Counted from the stretch's first letter, positions 7,050 through 14,134 are shown. The stretch is 15,247 nucleotides of DNA from Opitutia bacterium UBA7441 (GCA_002480015.1 DLQD01000007.1:1-15247); one strand, 5' to 3'. The notes: generated by a model from the sequence alone, not told the origin. Numbers and translations are program-made.

Positions 7050-7805
7050 ATGTCAAAGTTACCCACTATTATTGTACCCGCTCGACTCGCATCCACCCGC
7101 TTTCCGCGCAAGTTGCTCCACGAAGTGCGGGGTAAGCCCATCATCCTTTGGACGGCTGAACGTATCCGCGCGGTCGCGCCCGAGTTTCCTCTTTATTTTG
7201 CGGTGGACGACGATGCGCTGGAGCGTTGCTTAACGGAAGCCGGCTATCAAGCTGTGCGCACTCGCCCCGACCACCCCAGCGGGACCGATCGGCTCGGCGA
7301 GGCTAACAGCGCCGTCGGAGCGGAGGCCGTGATTAATGTCCAAGGCGACGAGCCACTTGTGACCGGCGAGCAAATCCGCGCCCTCGCTGCAGGACTTGAG
7401 GGCGAGGCCTCCATCGCCACACTGGCGATACCTTTCGAGCGTGCCGAGGACTTTGCCAACCCCAATCAGGTCAAAGTCGTCCGTGACCGCGCCGGTTATG
7501 CGCTCTATTTTTCCCGTTCGCCCATACCTTTTGCCCGCGATGCCGCTGGGCGGGTTGACGCCGCCTGGCTCGCGCAGCATCGCTGTTACCGCCATCTCGG
7601 CCTCTATGCGTATACAGCCGACTTCCTGAAGGCCTTTTCCAGTCTGGAGCCGGGCTTTCTGGAGCAGGTTGAGAAGCTCGAGCAGCTCCGCGCCATGGAG
7701 CATGGCTACCGTATTCATGTCGGGATCACGGATCAGTCGACAATCGGCATTGATGCGCCGGAGGATATTGAAGGCTTTGAAGCCCGCTTGTCTGCAGCCA
7801 GCTAG
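7050..7805 (+). CDS. kdsB: 3-deoxy-manno-octulosonate cytidylyltransferase (CMP-KDO synthetase)
   Basis: This cytoplasmic enzyme activates KDO with CTP to CMP-KDO, the donor for the inner core of LPS, so the cell is expected to have an outer membrane with KDO-lipid A. At 251 aa it matches the E. coli enzyme (248). Motifs: I-I-V-P-A-R-L-A-S-T-R-F-P at 7-19 (nucleotide-binding loop), T-R-P-D-H-P-S-G-T-D-R at 71-81, V-Q-G-D-E-P at 97-102 with the metal-binding Asp100, R-H-L-G-L-Y-A-Y, and the C-terminal G-I-D-A-P-E-D-I-E. I chose ATG 7050 from the family N-terminus. In-frame ATGs at 7032 and 7035 would add six or five residues, and the GGAAG just before 7050 is too close to be an ideal ribosome-binding site. 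trpB follows after 48 bp. Confidence 0.96.
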   Translation: MSKLPTIIVPARLASTRFPRKLLHEVRGKPIILWTAERIRAVAPEFPLYFAVDDDALERCLTEAGYQAVRTRPDHPSGTDRLGEANSAVGAEAVINVQGDEPLVTGEQIRALAAGLEGEASIATLAIPFERAEDFANPNQVKVVRDRAGYALYFSRSPIPFARDAAGRVDAAWLAQHRCYRHLGLYAYTADFLKAFSSLEPGFLEQVEKLEQLRAMEHGYRIHVGITDQSTIGIDAPEDIEGFEARLSAAS

Positions 7806-7853
7806 TCGAATCGCCAGCTTGACAAAGCCACCGACCCGCAACCGTATTTAACC

Positions 7854-9092
7854 ATGCAGACCGCCTCGCCAGAACTAGAAGTCGATCCTCTTAGCCTCCC
7901 TGACGTGCGTGGGCACTTTGGTGCCTACGGCGGCATGTATGTGCCCGAGACTTTAATGACTCCGCTCTTCGAGCTGACCGAGGCCTATTACGCGGCGCGT
8001 AAAGACCCAGAATTTCAGAAAGAGCTGGATCACCAACTCCGCGAGTTCGCCGGCCGCCCGACCAATCTGTACTATGCTGACCGTCTGACGCAGCACTGCG
8101 GCGGGGCCAAAATCTATTTGAAGCGCGAAGACCTTCTCCATACCGGCGCGCATAAGATCAACAACGCTCTCGGCCAAGCCCTCTTGGCGAAGCGGATGGG
8201 TAAGAAACGTATCATCGCCGAGACCGGTGCCGGGCAGCATGGTATCGCTACTGCCGCGATGTGCGCCAAGATGGGCTTCGAGTGTGTCATCTACATGGGC
8301 GAGGAGGACATGCGACGTCAATCGCTCAATGTCTATCGTATGCGCCTCTGTGGTGCGGAAGTGCGCAGTGTGACCGCTGGCCAAAGAACGCTTAAAGAAG
8401 CGGTCAACGAGGCTATGCGCGACTGGGTTACCAACGTGCGCACCACTCACTACATTATCGGCTCGGCTCTCGGTTCGCATCCCTTTCCTATGATGGTGCG
8501 CGACTTCCACCGCGTGATCGGCGAGGAGTGCCGCCGCCAGATTCTCGAAAAAGAAGGTCGCCTGCCCGACGAAGTCGCGGCTTGCGTCGGCGGTGGTTCC
8601 AACGCCATCGGTATCTTCTTCGCATTCCTTAAGGACCTCGATGTGTGCCTGACCGGAGTCGAAGCCGGCGGCCGCGAAATTAAGCGGGGCCACCACGCGG
8701 CCCGCTTTGAAGGCGGTCAACTTGGTGTTCTCCAAGGTGCTAAGACCTGGATATTACAGAGCCCTGACGGCCAAATCGATCTCACGCACTCCGTCTCCGC
8801 CGGACTCGACTACGCCGCCGTCGGCCCCGAGCATGCGTATTATAAAGAAAAAGGCCGTATCAAATTTGGCTACGCGAGCGATGACGAAGCACTCCAAGCC
8901 TTTCAAGACCTCTGTGCGATCGAGGGTATCGTGCCGGCGCTCGAATCTTCGCACGGCATCGCTTATACCATGAAGCGTGCCCGTGAAATGTCACCCGATC
9001 AAATCATCATCGGCAATCTCAGCGGCCGCGGCGACAAGGATGTGCAAGAAGCTGCTCGCGTGTTGGGAAACGCTGAATCACTGAAAATTTGA
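7854..9092 (+). CDS. trpB: Tryptophan synthase beta chain
   Basis: A PLP enzyme that joins indole and serine to tryptophan, normally as an alpha2beta2 complex with TrpA. The 412-aa sequence is TrpB1-type. Landmarks: F-G-A-Y-G-G-M-Y-V-P-E at 22-32, H-T-G-A-H-K-I-N-N with PLP-binding Lys101, A-E-T-G-A-G-Q-H-G with catalytic Glu123, the phosphate-binding G-G-G-S-N-A-I-G at 246-253, and S-G-R-G-D-K-D at 390-396. No trpA is adjacent within the window; the next gene is the trpG/pabA amidotransferase. The ATG at 7854 has no clear Shine-Dalgarno, but the only other nearby Met (residue 28) would cut into the conserved N-terminus. The 3' end contains one half of a short tandem repeat (see findings). 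Confidence 0.97.
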   Translation: MQTASPELEVDPLSLPDVRGHFGAYGGMYVPETLMTPLFELTEAYYAARKDPEFQKELDHQLREFAGRPTNLYYADRLTQHCGGAKIYLKREDLLHTGAHKINNALGQALLAKRMGKKRIIAETGAGQHGIATAAMCAKMGFECVIYMGEEDMRRQSLNVYRMRLCGAEVRSVTAGQRTLKEAVNEAMRDWVTNVRTTHYIIGSALGSHPFPMMVRDFHRVIGEECRRQILEKEGRLPDEVAACVGGGSNAIGIFFAFLKDLDVCLTGVEAGGREIKRGHHAARFEGGQLGVLQGAKTWILQSPDGQIDLTHSVSAGLDYAAVGPEHAYYKEKGRIKFGYASDDEALQAFQDLCAIEGIVPALESSHGIAYTMKRAREMSPDQIIIGNLSGRGDKDVQEAARVLGNAESLKI

Positions 9093-9137
9093 ATCACTGA
9101 AATTGGCTCCACTCTTACCTAAGTACAATTTGCTGCT

Positions 9138-9713
9138 ATGCTGCTTGTTATCGATAATTTCGACTCTTTTACCTACAACCTAGTCCAATATTTTGGAGAA
9201 CTCGGGGTGGAACAACAGGTCTTTCGGAACAACGCGATTACGGTCGAAGAAGCGCTCGCACTCAATCCCGACCGAGTAATGATTTCGCCGGGGCCCTGCT
9301 CGCCGAACGAGGCGGGTGTTAGTCTTGCTATGATCGAGGCGTTTGCTGGCCGGAAGCCGCTCCTCGGGGTCTGTCTCGGGCACCAGAGTATCGGCCAGCA
9401 CTTCGGGGGTAAAGTCGTTCGTGCGGATCGTCTCATGCACGGCAAAACGAGTCCTGTGATGCATCACGACACTGATATTTTCAAGGGCCTGCCCAATCCG
9501 ATCGAGGCCACCCGTTACCATTCACTCCTCGTCGAGCGTGCGAGCTTGCCTGACTGTCTCGAAGTGACTGCCGAGACGGCTGAGGGTGAAATCATGGGGC
9601 TCGCCCATAAGGATCTACCCGTCTGGGGTGTTCAGTTTCACCCTGAGTCAGTGGCTACCGATAATGGAGGCCCCGGCGGCATGCAGATGCTAAAAAACTT
9701 TCTTAAACTATAA
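9138..9713 (+). CDS. Anthranilate / aminodeoxychorismate synthase glutamine amidotransferase component
   Basis: A class I glutamine amidotransferase that hydrolyses glutamine to feed ammonia to the chorismate-using partner (TrpE or PabB). The 191-aa sequence carries I-D-N-F-D-S-F-T-Y-N at 5-14, the oxyanion-strand P-G-P-C-S-P at 51-56, the nucleophile Cys79 in G-V-C-L-G-H-Q-S-I-G, and His168 and Glu170 in V-Q-F-H-P-E-S. Glutaminase activity is therefore expected to be intact. Sequence alone does not separate TrpG from PabA, and in many bacteria one protein serves both. Its position 45 bp after trpB favours a tryptophan role, but no trpE, trpD or pabB is visible. The ATG at 9138 matches the family start. 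Confidence 0.93.
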   Translation: MLLVIDNFDSFTYNLVQYFGELGVEQQVFRNNAITVEEALALNPDRVMISPGPCSPNEAGVSLAMIEAFAGRKPLLGVCLGHQSIGQHFGGKVVRADRLMHGKTSPVMHHDTDIFKGLPNPIEATRYHSLLVERASLPDCLEVTAETAEGEIMGLAHKDLPVWGVQFHPESVATDNGGPGGMQMLKNFLKL

Positions 9714-9730
9714 GGCTGAGGGCTCGGCTT
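9713..9730. terminator. Possible bidirectional hairpin between two convergent genes
   Basis: The 31-bp gap between the amidotransferase stop and the rnr stop contains an imperfect inverted repeat. AGGCTGAG pairs with CTCGGCTT, with two G-U pairs and a very short loop, opening to about four bases if the last pair is unmade. On the minus strand the hairpin is followed by a moderately U-rich stretch; on the plus strand there is no T-run. The convergent position fits a terminator, but the structure is weak. Confidence 0.25.
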
Positions 9731-9744
9731 GCAGTCGCGCCTTC

Positions 9745-12261
9745 TCAATCGTTTTTCGGCTTGCGGCGTCGCCTTTGTTTTTGCGGACGCTGGGTCAACA
9801 CCTTGTCACTAGCCTTTTTTGTCGGGTTGCCTTGAGGGCTCGGGCGAGCCTTCTTTTTAGGGCGTTTGGTTAGAACTCTATCGCCCGTCGTGTTCCGGGG
9901 GTGCTCTCCGGAGTTTGTGCGAGCAGCGATTTGGGTTTTTTTGCGGCGGTTTTTAAAAGGCTTACCGGCTTTTTTGCCTGCCTCACGTTCATCTGCCAGG
10001 ACGACTCGAAAATCAATTTGCCGTTTGAAACGATCCACGCGTTCGACTTGAACCATGATGTATTGGCCGAGTGCATACGTGCGTTGCTTGCGCCGTCCGA
10101 CCAGTGCGGTGCCTTCGTGGTTGGGGTGGTAAAAGTCGTCGTCCAGCGTCGAGATGTGCACCATGCCAAAAGCGAGCGTGTCGGTTAGTTCTACGAAAAG
10201 ACCGTGGTTTTTAACATCAGTGATGATCGCCTTGAAGTGCTGCTTTGTCTCCTTCTTCAACTCTCGGTCGTAGAATTCCAGTAGCTTGGTCTTGACCGAC
10301 TCGCGCTCCGCATCGACCGAGTTGCGCTCGGTGACGCTGATGTGGTCGCCGAGTGATTCGAGCTTACCCTGTGTGTAGCGGATGTCGGGTTCATCCAGCG
10401 CTGAGTCCGCGCCGATTTTGTGAAGGTAACTATCGAGCACGCGGTGCACGATTAAGTCAGAATAGCGCCGGATCGGCGAGGTGAAGTGTGTGTAATCCGG
10501 CTTGGCGAGGCCATAGTGACCGTCGGATGAGGCCCGGTATTGCGCTTGTTTGAGACTGCGTAGCACGTTGACCTTAAGGGTGTAGCCCTGTGGGTGCTCT
10601 TTTAATTTTTTGAGCATCGCTGACATTTCCCGCGGCTTGGAGAGATTGCCGCATTGCACGCCAAAGGTGAGCATCGTCTCGCGCAGTTCTTTTAGCTTTT
10701 CTTCTTCCGGCTCATCATGCACCCGGTAGATGCAGGGGAAGTTTTCTTTCTTCATCACACGGGCGACTTGCTCGTTAGCCGCGAGCATGAATTCTTCGAT
10801 CAACTGGTGGCTCTCGTCGTTGTGCTCCTTTTCGATTCGGTCGGCGTAGCCTTCTTCGTCCACGTAGATTTTGACCGATGTCATATCGAGATCGAGCGAA
10901 CCCTTGCGAAAGCGGCGCCCGCGCAACTGCGCGGCAATCTGCCAGAGTTGATCGATGTGTTTTTTCAGGGTCTGCATCTCATCCTCGCTGACCTCATCGA
11001 GCGAGCGCCCGGTCGAGCCGGTCTGGTGTTTGGGCGGCAGCGGCGTTTTACGAATCGCATCAAAGTCGTCCAGCATCATGAAGGCGTAGGCCTGTTTATA
11101 GGTCAGACGCTTGTTACTGCAGATGACTGTGTTGGCGAATTCGACGTGGAGGATATCGGCACGATCATTGAAAGTGATGAAGCAGGTTTTGGTTAAGCGA
11201 TCTTCCGCTTCGACCAGCGAGCAGAGACCATTCGAGAGCGCGTGCGGCAGCATGGGGATGACGGTGCCGACGAGATAAGTGCTGTTGCCGCGCTCCTGAG
11301 CCTCGCGGTCGAGGGGGGAGTTGGGCTTTACATAGGCGCTCACATCGGCGATGTGCACTCCCACGCGCAGTTGGCCATCTTCCAACAGTTCGAGGGAGAG
11401 GGCGTCGTCGAAGTCCTTCGCATCATCGGGGTCGATGGTGAAGGTAAAGATATCGCGACAGTCTAGGCGTTTGCCGATAGCTTCCGGCCGCACTGTATCG
11501 GGGATGCTTTCTGTCTGTTTTTCGACGGCGGCGGGGAACTTCGGATTGAGATCATATTTGTAGAGTATGGCCTTGAACTCGGCGTCCGGCTCGTGAGTAC
11601 GGCCGAGCACCTCGATGATCTCACCTTCAGGGTTGAGGTGGCGTTGCTTCCATTCGAGCAGTTTGACCACGACCTTGTCGCCCTTTTTCGGAATGGGACG
11701 GAGGCCCGAGTTTCTCGGGTCCGGCACTAGGATGTCTTGTATGATCCGTGGGTCATCAGGTATGACGTAGGTAGCGTGGCGGCCTTGTTCGAGTGTCCCG
11801 GGTATGGTGGTGCGGGCGCGCTTCAGGATGCGGATTACGCGGACGTTTGGCTTTTCGTCAGGATCGTAGGCGGGGCGCTGTTGGCGGCCTTTGCCGCGGT
11901 AGGCGCGGCGCGGTTGTTCGATTTTCCGCGCGAGCACGGTGTCGCCATGCATGGCCACTGCCGTGTCCTCGGCCTGGATCGGGTAGCCGTCACCCGCCGG
12001 GTTGGCGTCTGGTATAAGGATAGCGGAGCCGCTCTGACGGAAGATGATGCGTCCGCTGACCAGGTCGGCGTCTTCCGGAATGCAGAGGCGGTCTTTTTTC
12101 AGACGGGCGATCTCGCCCCGTTCCAACATCTGGTCAAGTAGCGCGTGGGCCTGTTTGGTGTCGTCCTGATCGAGCTTGAGCGTGGAGATAATTTCCATGC
12201 GGCGCATGGGGACATAATCTTTAGCTCCGAAAAGTTTAAGTAGTTTTTGGCGTAAATCCAT
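9745..12261 (-). CDS. rnr: Ribonuclease R (RNB-family 3'-5' exoribonuclease)
   Basis: A processive 3'-5' exoribonuclease that degrades structured RNA (838 aa, near the 813 of E. coli RNase R). Domain order: N-terminal winged-helix-like region (1-60), cold-shock/OB region (about 65-225), RNB catalytic domain (about 265-610), S1 RNA-binding domain (about 672-755), then a Lys/Arg-rich tail (760-838). The catalytic acidic motif is D-P-D-D-A-K-D-F-D-D, with metal-ligand candidates Asp277, Asp283, Asp285 and Asp286. The T-H-F-T-S-P-I-R-R-Y-S-D-L signature is at 591-603. The winged-helix region and basic tail favour RNase R over RNase II. A perfect 6-bp hairpin sits where a Shine-Dalgarno would be expected, and a possible promoter lies about 65-95 bases upstream. 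The tail holds a repeated D-[RK]-V-L-T-[KQ]-R-P unit. Confidence 0.96.
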   Translation of the reverse strand: MDLRQKLLKLFGAKDYVPMRRMEIISTLKLDQDDTKQAHALLDQMLERGEIARLKKDRLCIPEDADLVSGRIIFRQSGSAILIPDANPAGDGYPIQAEDTAVAMHGDTVLARKIEQPRRAYRGKGRQQRPAYDPDEKPNVRVIRILKRARTTIPGTLEQGRHATYVIPDDPRIIQDILVPDPRNSGLRPIPKKGDKVVVKLLEWKQRHLNPEGEIIEVLGRTHEPDAEFKAILYKYDLNPKFPAAVEKQTESIPDTVRPEAIGKRLDCRDIFTFTIDPDDAKDFDDALSLELLEDGQLRVGVHIADVSAYVKPNSPLDREAQERGNSTYLVGTVIPMLPHALSNGLCSLVEAEDRLTKTCFITFNDRADILHVEFANTVICSNKRLTYKQAYAFMMLDDFDAIRKTPLPPKHQTGSTGRSLDEVSEDEMQTLKKHIDQLWQIAAQLRGRRFRKGSLDLDMTSVKIYVDEEGYADRIEKEHNDESHQLIEEFMLAANEQVARVMKKENFPCIYRVHDEPEEEKLKELRETMLTFGVQCGNLSKPREMSAMLKKLKEHPQGYTLKVNVLRSLKQAQYRASSDGHYGLAKPDYTHFTSPIRRYSDLIVHRVLDSYLHKIGADSALDEPDIRYTQGKLESLGDHISVTERNSVDAERESVKTKLLEFYDRELKKETKQHFKAIITDVKNHGLFVELTDTLAFGMVHISTLDDDFYHPNHEGTALVGRRKQRTYALGQYIMVQVERVDRFKRQIDFRVVLADEREAGKKAGKPFKNRRKKTQIAARTNSGEHPRNTTGDRVLTKRPKKKARPSPQGNPTKKASDKVLTQRPQKQRRRRKPKND

Positions 12262-12266
12262 AAGTG

Positions 12267-12281
12267 CGGCGCTTTGCGCCG
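12267..12281 (-). promoter_or_regulatory. Perfect hairpin immediately upstream of rnr start
   Basis: On the minus strand CGGCGC-AAA-GCGCCG forms a 6-bp all-G/C stem with a three-base loop, ending five bases before the rnr ATG. No Shine-Dalgarno is visible in the leader. A stable stem in this place would hinder ribosome loading unless melted or bound, so it may control rnr translation. Its existence is seen in the sequence; its function is inference. Confidence 0.45.
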
Positions 12282-12326
12282 ATTTGAGCGGTTCGAGTCT
12301 GGCGTGTTAAACGATAATAATATTTT

Positions 12327-12355
12327 GTTATCTTTTACTTCACCCGACTTAACAA
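12327..12355 (-). promoter_or_regulatory. Candidate sigma70-type promoter for rnr
   Basis: On the minus strand TTGTTA and GATAAC are separated by 17 bases. Each matches four of six consensus positions. They lie in the only AT-rich part of the 113-bp gap between the kinase-like gene and rnr. A predicted start about seven bases downstream would give a leader of roughly 60 bases containing the hairpin at 12267-12281. Pattern match only. Confidence 0.35.
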
Positions 12356-12374
12356 CTCAACTCATTTGACGAAA

Positions 12375-13439
12375 TCAACCATCCCCCTCTGGGAAGTAGG
12401 CAGCCTTTCCCTCCAGACCGAGGGTGATCGTGATATTAAGAAAGGTGATTTCGCCCATTGAGCGACAGAGCATGAAGCGGTAGTCGTTGTGCATATCGGC
12501 AAGTTCCTTGCGGAGCTGTTGCATTTTTTCCGTACTGGAGATCTGATCGGCGCACATACAGTGGCGCAGGTGTTGCACCCGGGGAAGGGCGAAATTGAGG
12601 CGGCGCTTGATTAGCGTGCGTTCTTCGCGTTGGTACTGTTTACTCGTTTCTACGTTGATGAGCTCAGTGCAGAGTTTGACTACCGGTAGGTTGTTTTTGA
12701 AGAACTGGGGTAGGTAGAGTGAGCGGCGTCCTTCGTAGGTTTGCTGGTCGAAGTCGATCGCTCGGACGCGGTATTGGTGGCCCTCGAAGTCGGGGGTGAC
12801 TTCGACGACGTAGTTATAAGCGCGCATATCGCCTAGTAGGCGGACAAAGCAGCGCTCGTTGAATTTGATGAACTCCTTGGCTAGGCGGACCTCGTGGGTG
12901 TCCGGGCGACTCAAGTAATCGCGAATGAAGTCGTCGCCCGGCACGCCGATGATGTGCTCTTCGATCAAAGTGTCTTCGTGCACGAGGAAATTGATATGGT
13001 TCGGCGAGAGTAGCTCCTCGAGCTCCAGCCCATAGACGCGGGAGGCATCGGCCTTCTTGACGTAGAAGTAGTCGTGGTTGTCGTTGTATTGGTTGACGAC
13101 ACGTACACGCATTGGCTTGGTGTTGCCGAAGGTGCAGAAGTCCACCCGGTCGATGTAGAGATTGGGCAGGATACTCTCGTCGCCCCCGGAGCGCAGTAGG
13201 ACGTAGATCCGCTTGAGCCCCTCGTAGAGCTCGCGGCCAAACTGCTGCTCGTAGATCAGTGTCTGCCAGAGAGTGTCGTCGCCGTTCTTGTTGATGAGGG
13301 GAAACGAGTCTTCATACTTCAGCATGTCCTCGTAAGTCACTGGTAGATCCAGCGCCCGGAAATACTCGGAGAGGTACTGCCGGAAGAGCGCGTTGATCGG
13401 AAAAAACTGTTTACGGTGTTGGGTGGCCGCGGCCTGCAT
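12375..13439 (-). CDS. Uncharacterised protein with possible kinase-like catalytic loop
   Basis: A 354-residue soluble protein that I do not recognise as a named family. No signal peptide or membrane segment is seen. One part looks like the active site of protein-kinase-fold phosphotransferases: V-R-L-L-G-D-M-R-A-Y-N-Y-V-V-E at about 199-213 resembles an H-G-D-x-x-x-x-N catalytic loop (Asp204, Asn209). It is followed about 15 residues later by R-A-I-D-F-D-Q (229-232), which resembles the metal-binding D-F-G/D-F-D. Upstream, Y-F-Y-V-K-K-A (124-130) could hold the ATP lysine, and E-E-H-I-I-G-V-P-G-D-D-F a hinge-like segment. The usual catalytic-loop His is replaced by Leu202. The protein is rich in Arg and Tyr, with Cys at 294 and 296. 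The ATG at 13439 is the only plausible start and is preceded by an inverted repeat. Transcribed toward rnr. Confidence 0.65.
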   Translation of the reverse strand: MQAAATQHRKQFFPINALFRQYLSEYFRALDLPVTYEDMLKYEDSFPLINKNGDDTLWQTLIYEQQFGRELYEGLKRIYVLLRSGGDESILPNLYIDRVDFCTFGNTKPMRVRVVNQYNDNHDYFYVKKADASRVYGLELEELLSPNHINFLVHEDTLIEEHIIGVPGDDFIRDYLSRPDTHEVRLAKEFIKFNERCFVRLLGDMRAYNYVVEVTPDFEGHQYRVRAIDFDQQTYEGRRSLYLPQFFKNNLPVVKLCTELINVETSKQYQREERTLIKRRLNFALPRVQHLRHCMCADQISSTEKMQQLRKELADMHNDYRFMLCRSMGEITFLNITITLGLEGKAAYFPEGDG

Positions 13440-13440
13440 G

Positions 13441-13464
13441 GGGGTAAGCTGAGGTACATACCCC
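13441..13464 (-). repeat. Inverted repeat just upstream of the kinase-like gene start
   Basis: GGGGTA and TACCCC (minus-strand reading) flank a 12-base loop that itself completes a second, competing short palindrome (GGTA-TG-TACC). The right arm ends one base before the ATG of the kinase-like gene. It could be an operator or a translational hairpin; it may also be chance. Confidence 0.35.
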
Positions 13465-13518
13465 TGCTTGCCAATAATTAATGACGCACCGCGAATGACG
13501 AAGCGGCGGATTGCGAGA

Positions 13519-13549
13519 AAATCTGCATTTTAGGGTTGCTGGGATGGGG
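13519..13549. repeat. 31-bp direct repeat, left copy (flanks toxin-antitoxin module)
   Basis: This copy and the one at 14135-14165 are identical at 30 of 31 positions (the core begins AAATCTGCATTTTAGGG); the single difference is G at 13542 versus A at 14158. The two are in the same orientation, 616 bp apart start to start, and enclose the toxin-antitoxin pair with little else. This copy lies in the leader region of the kinase-like gene. Confidence 0.85.
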
Positions 13550-13570
13550 AGGACTTGCGCGAGCCCCCCG

Positions 13571-13864
13571 TCACTGGCGACGACTCCCGCGGGAGGGGCT
13601 TCGATTGTGGTGTCTAACTGCGGTGATTCGGATGTGTGTCGAAAATACGCGAAATAAAAAATGGTAAGGGAATCGTCTTAGATTGCCACGCCTCCGACCA
13701 CTCGCGTCGAAATGGTGCCTTTCTGGAAATTCTTGTGCGTAGGCGATGGCCTCTTTGACTTCCTCCCAGAATGCATCTGTAAGCTCGGGTGAGATCGCTT
13801 CGTAGTATTTTACGATATCGCGAACCTCCGAAGGAACTTGAGGGTGGTAGACGGCGGGCTTCAC
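13571..13864 (-). CDS. RelE/ParE-family toxin of a type II toxin-antitoxin system
   Basis: A 97-residue protein of the RelE/ParE superfamily, whose members inhibit translation by cutting mRNA or block gyrase. Typical elements in order: Y-H-P-Q-V-P-S-E-V-R-D-I near the N-terminus, K-Y-Y-E-A-I-S-P-E-L, a helix with F-W-E-E-V-K-E-A-I, then F-P-E-R-H-H, R-R-G-N-L-R-R-F-P-Y-H-F-L-F-R-V and I-R-I-T-A-V-R-H-H-N-R. The C-terminus departs from the usual R-x-P-x-Y-W-x-x-R, reading N-R-S-P-S-R-G-S-R-R-Q. The start is GTG (13862-13864 on the minus strand), overlapping the antitoxin stop by four bases (GTGA). The gene order antitoxin-toxin and the overlap indicate coupled translation. Target (ribosome or gyrase) cannot be decided. 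It ends about 20 bp from the left 31-bp repeat. Confidence 0.85.
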   Translation of the reverse strand: MKPAVYHPQVPSEVRDIVKYYEAISPELTDAFWEEVKEAIAYAQEFPERHHFDASGRRRGNLRRFPYHFLFRVFSTHIRITAVRHHNRSPSRGSRRQ

Positions 13865-14070
13865 GCTCTGCCAATCTGATCCAAAAAATCAGTGTGGGAA
13901 ATGGGTGTAACGCTGCCTTCGTCCATCTCTTTTTCTCGACGGTCGATCTCGTGATCTTTTGGCCCCAGAGGTGGGTGTGGCAGTGAAGCTAATAAGTGTG
14001 CGATTAGACCTGCTTTGTCTTCCGCTGAAAGGTCGTCGGCGCTTTTTCGAACTTCGAGTAAATCGCTCAT
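13861..14070 (-). CDS. Antitoxin, putative addiction module protein (PF09720-like)
   Basis: A 69-residue acidic protein resembling the 'putative addiction module component' antitoxins that pair with RelE/ParE toxins. It has an N-terminal helix, L-S-A-E-D-K-A-G-L-I-A-H-L-L-A-S-L at about 14-30, then E-I-D-R-R-E-K-E-M-D-E-G-S-V-T-P-I-S in the C-terminal half, a pattern (E-I-x-x-R-x-x-E-x-x-x-G) characteristic of the family. It neutralises the toxin encoded directly downstream and probably represses the operon. The toxin start overlaps its stop (GTGA). The ATG at 14068-14070 has no clear Shine-Dalgarno. On the minus strand TTGACG and CATTTT, 17 bases apart, lie just upstream and could give a nearly leaderless transcript, but this is weak. 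Confidence 0.85.
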   Translation of the reverse strand: MSDLLEVRKSADDLSAEDKAGLIAHLLASLPHPPLGPKDHEIDRREKEMDEGSVTPISHTDFLDQIGRA

Positions 14071-14134
14071 CCGTATAAAATGAATCCGTGCCTCTGCGGC
14101 GTCAAATTTTCTTTCCAGTCGTTTTGGACTCAGG

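Noticed and set aside
7230..7841. A 203-codon open frame on the minus strand across kdsB
   Set aside because: Antisense shadow of kdsB, which carries all of the family's motifs; no motif is visible in the shadow.
7953..8735. A 260-codon open frame on the minus strand inside trpB
   Set aside because: It is fully antisense to a well-conserved trpB. Its composition (His/Ala/Val-rich) is a mirror of the sense codon bias, and no domain is recognisable.
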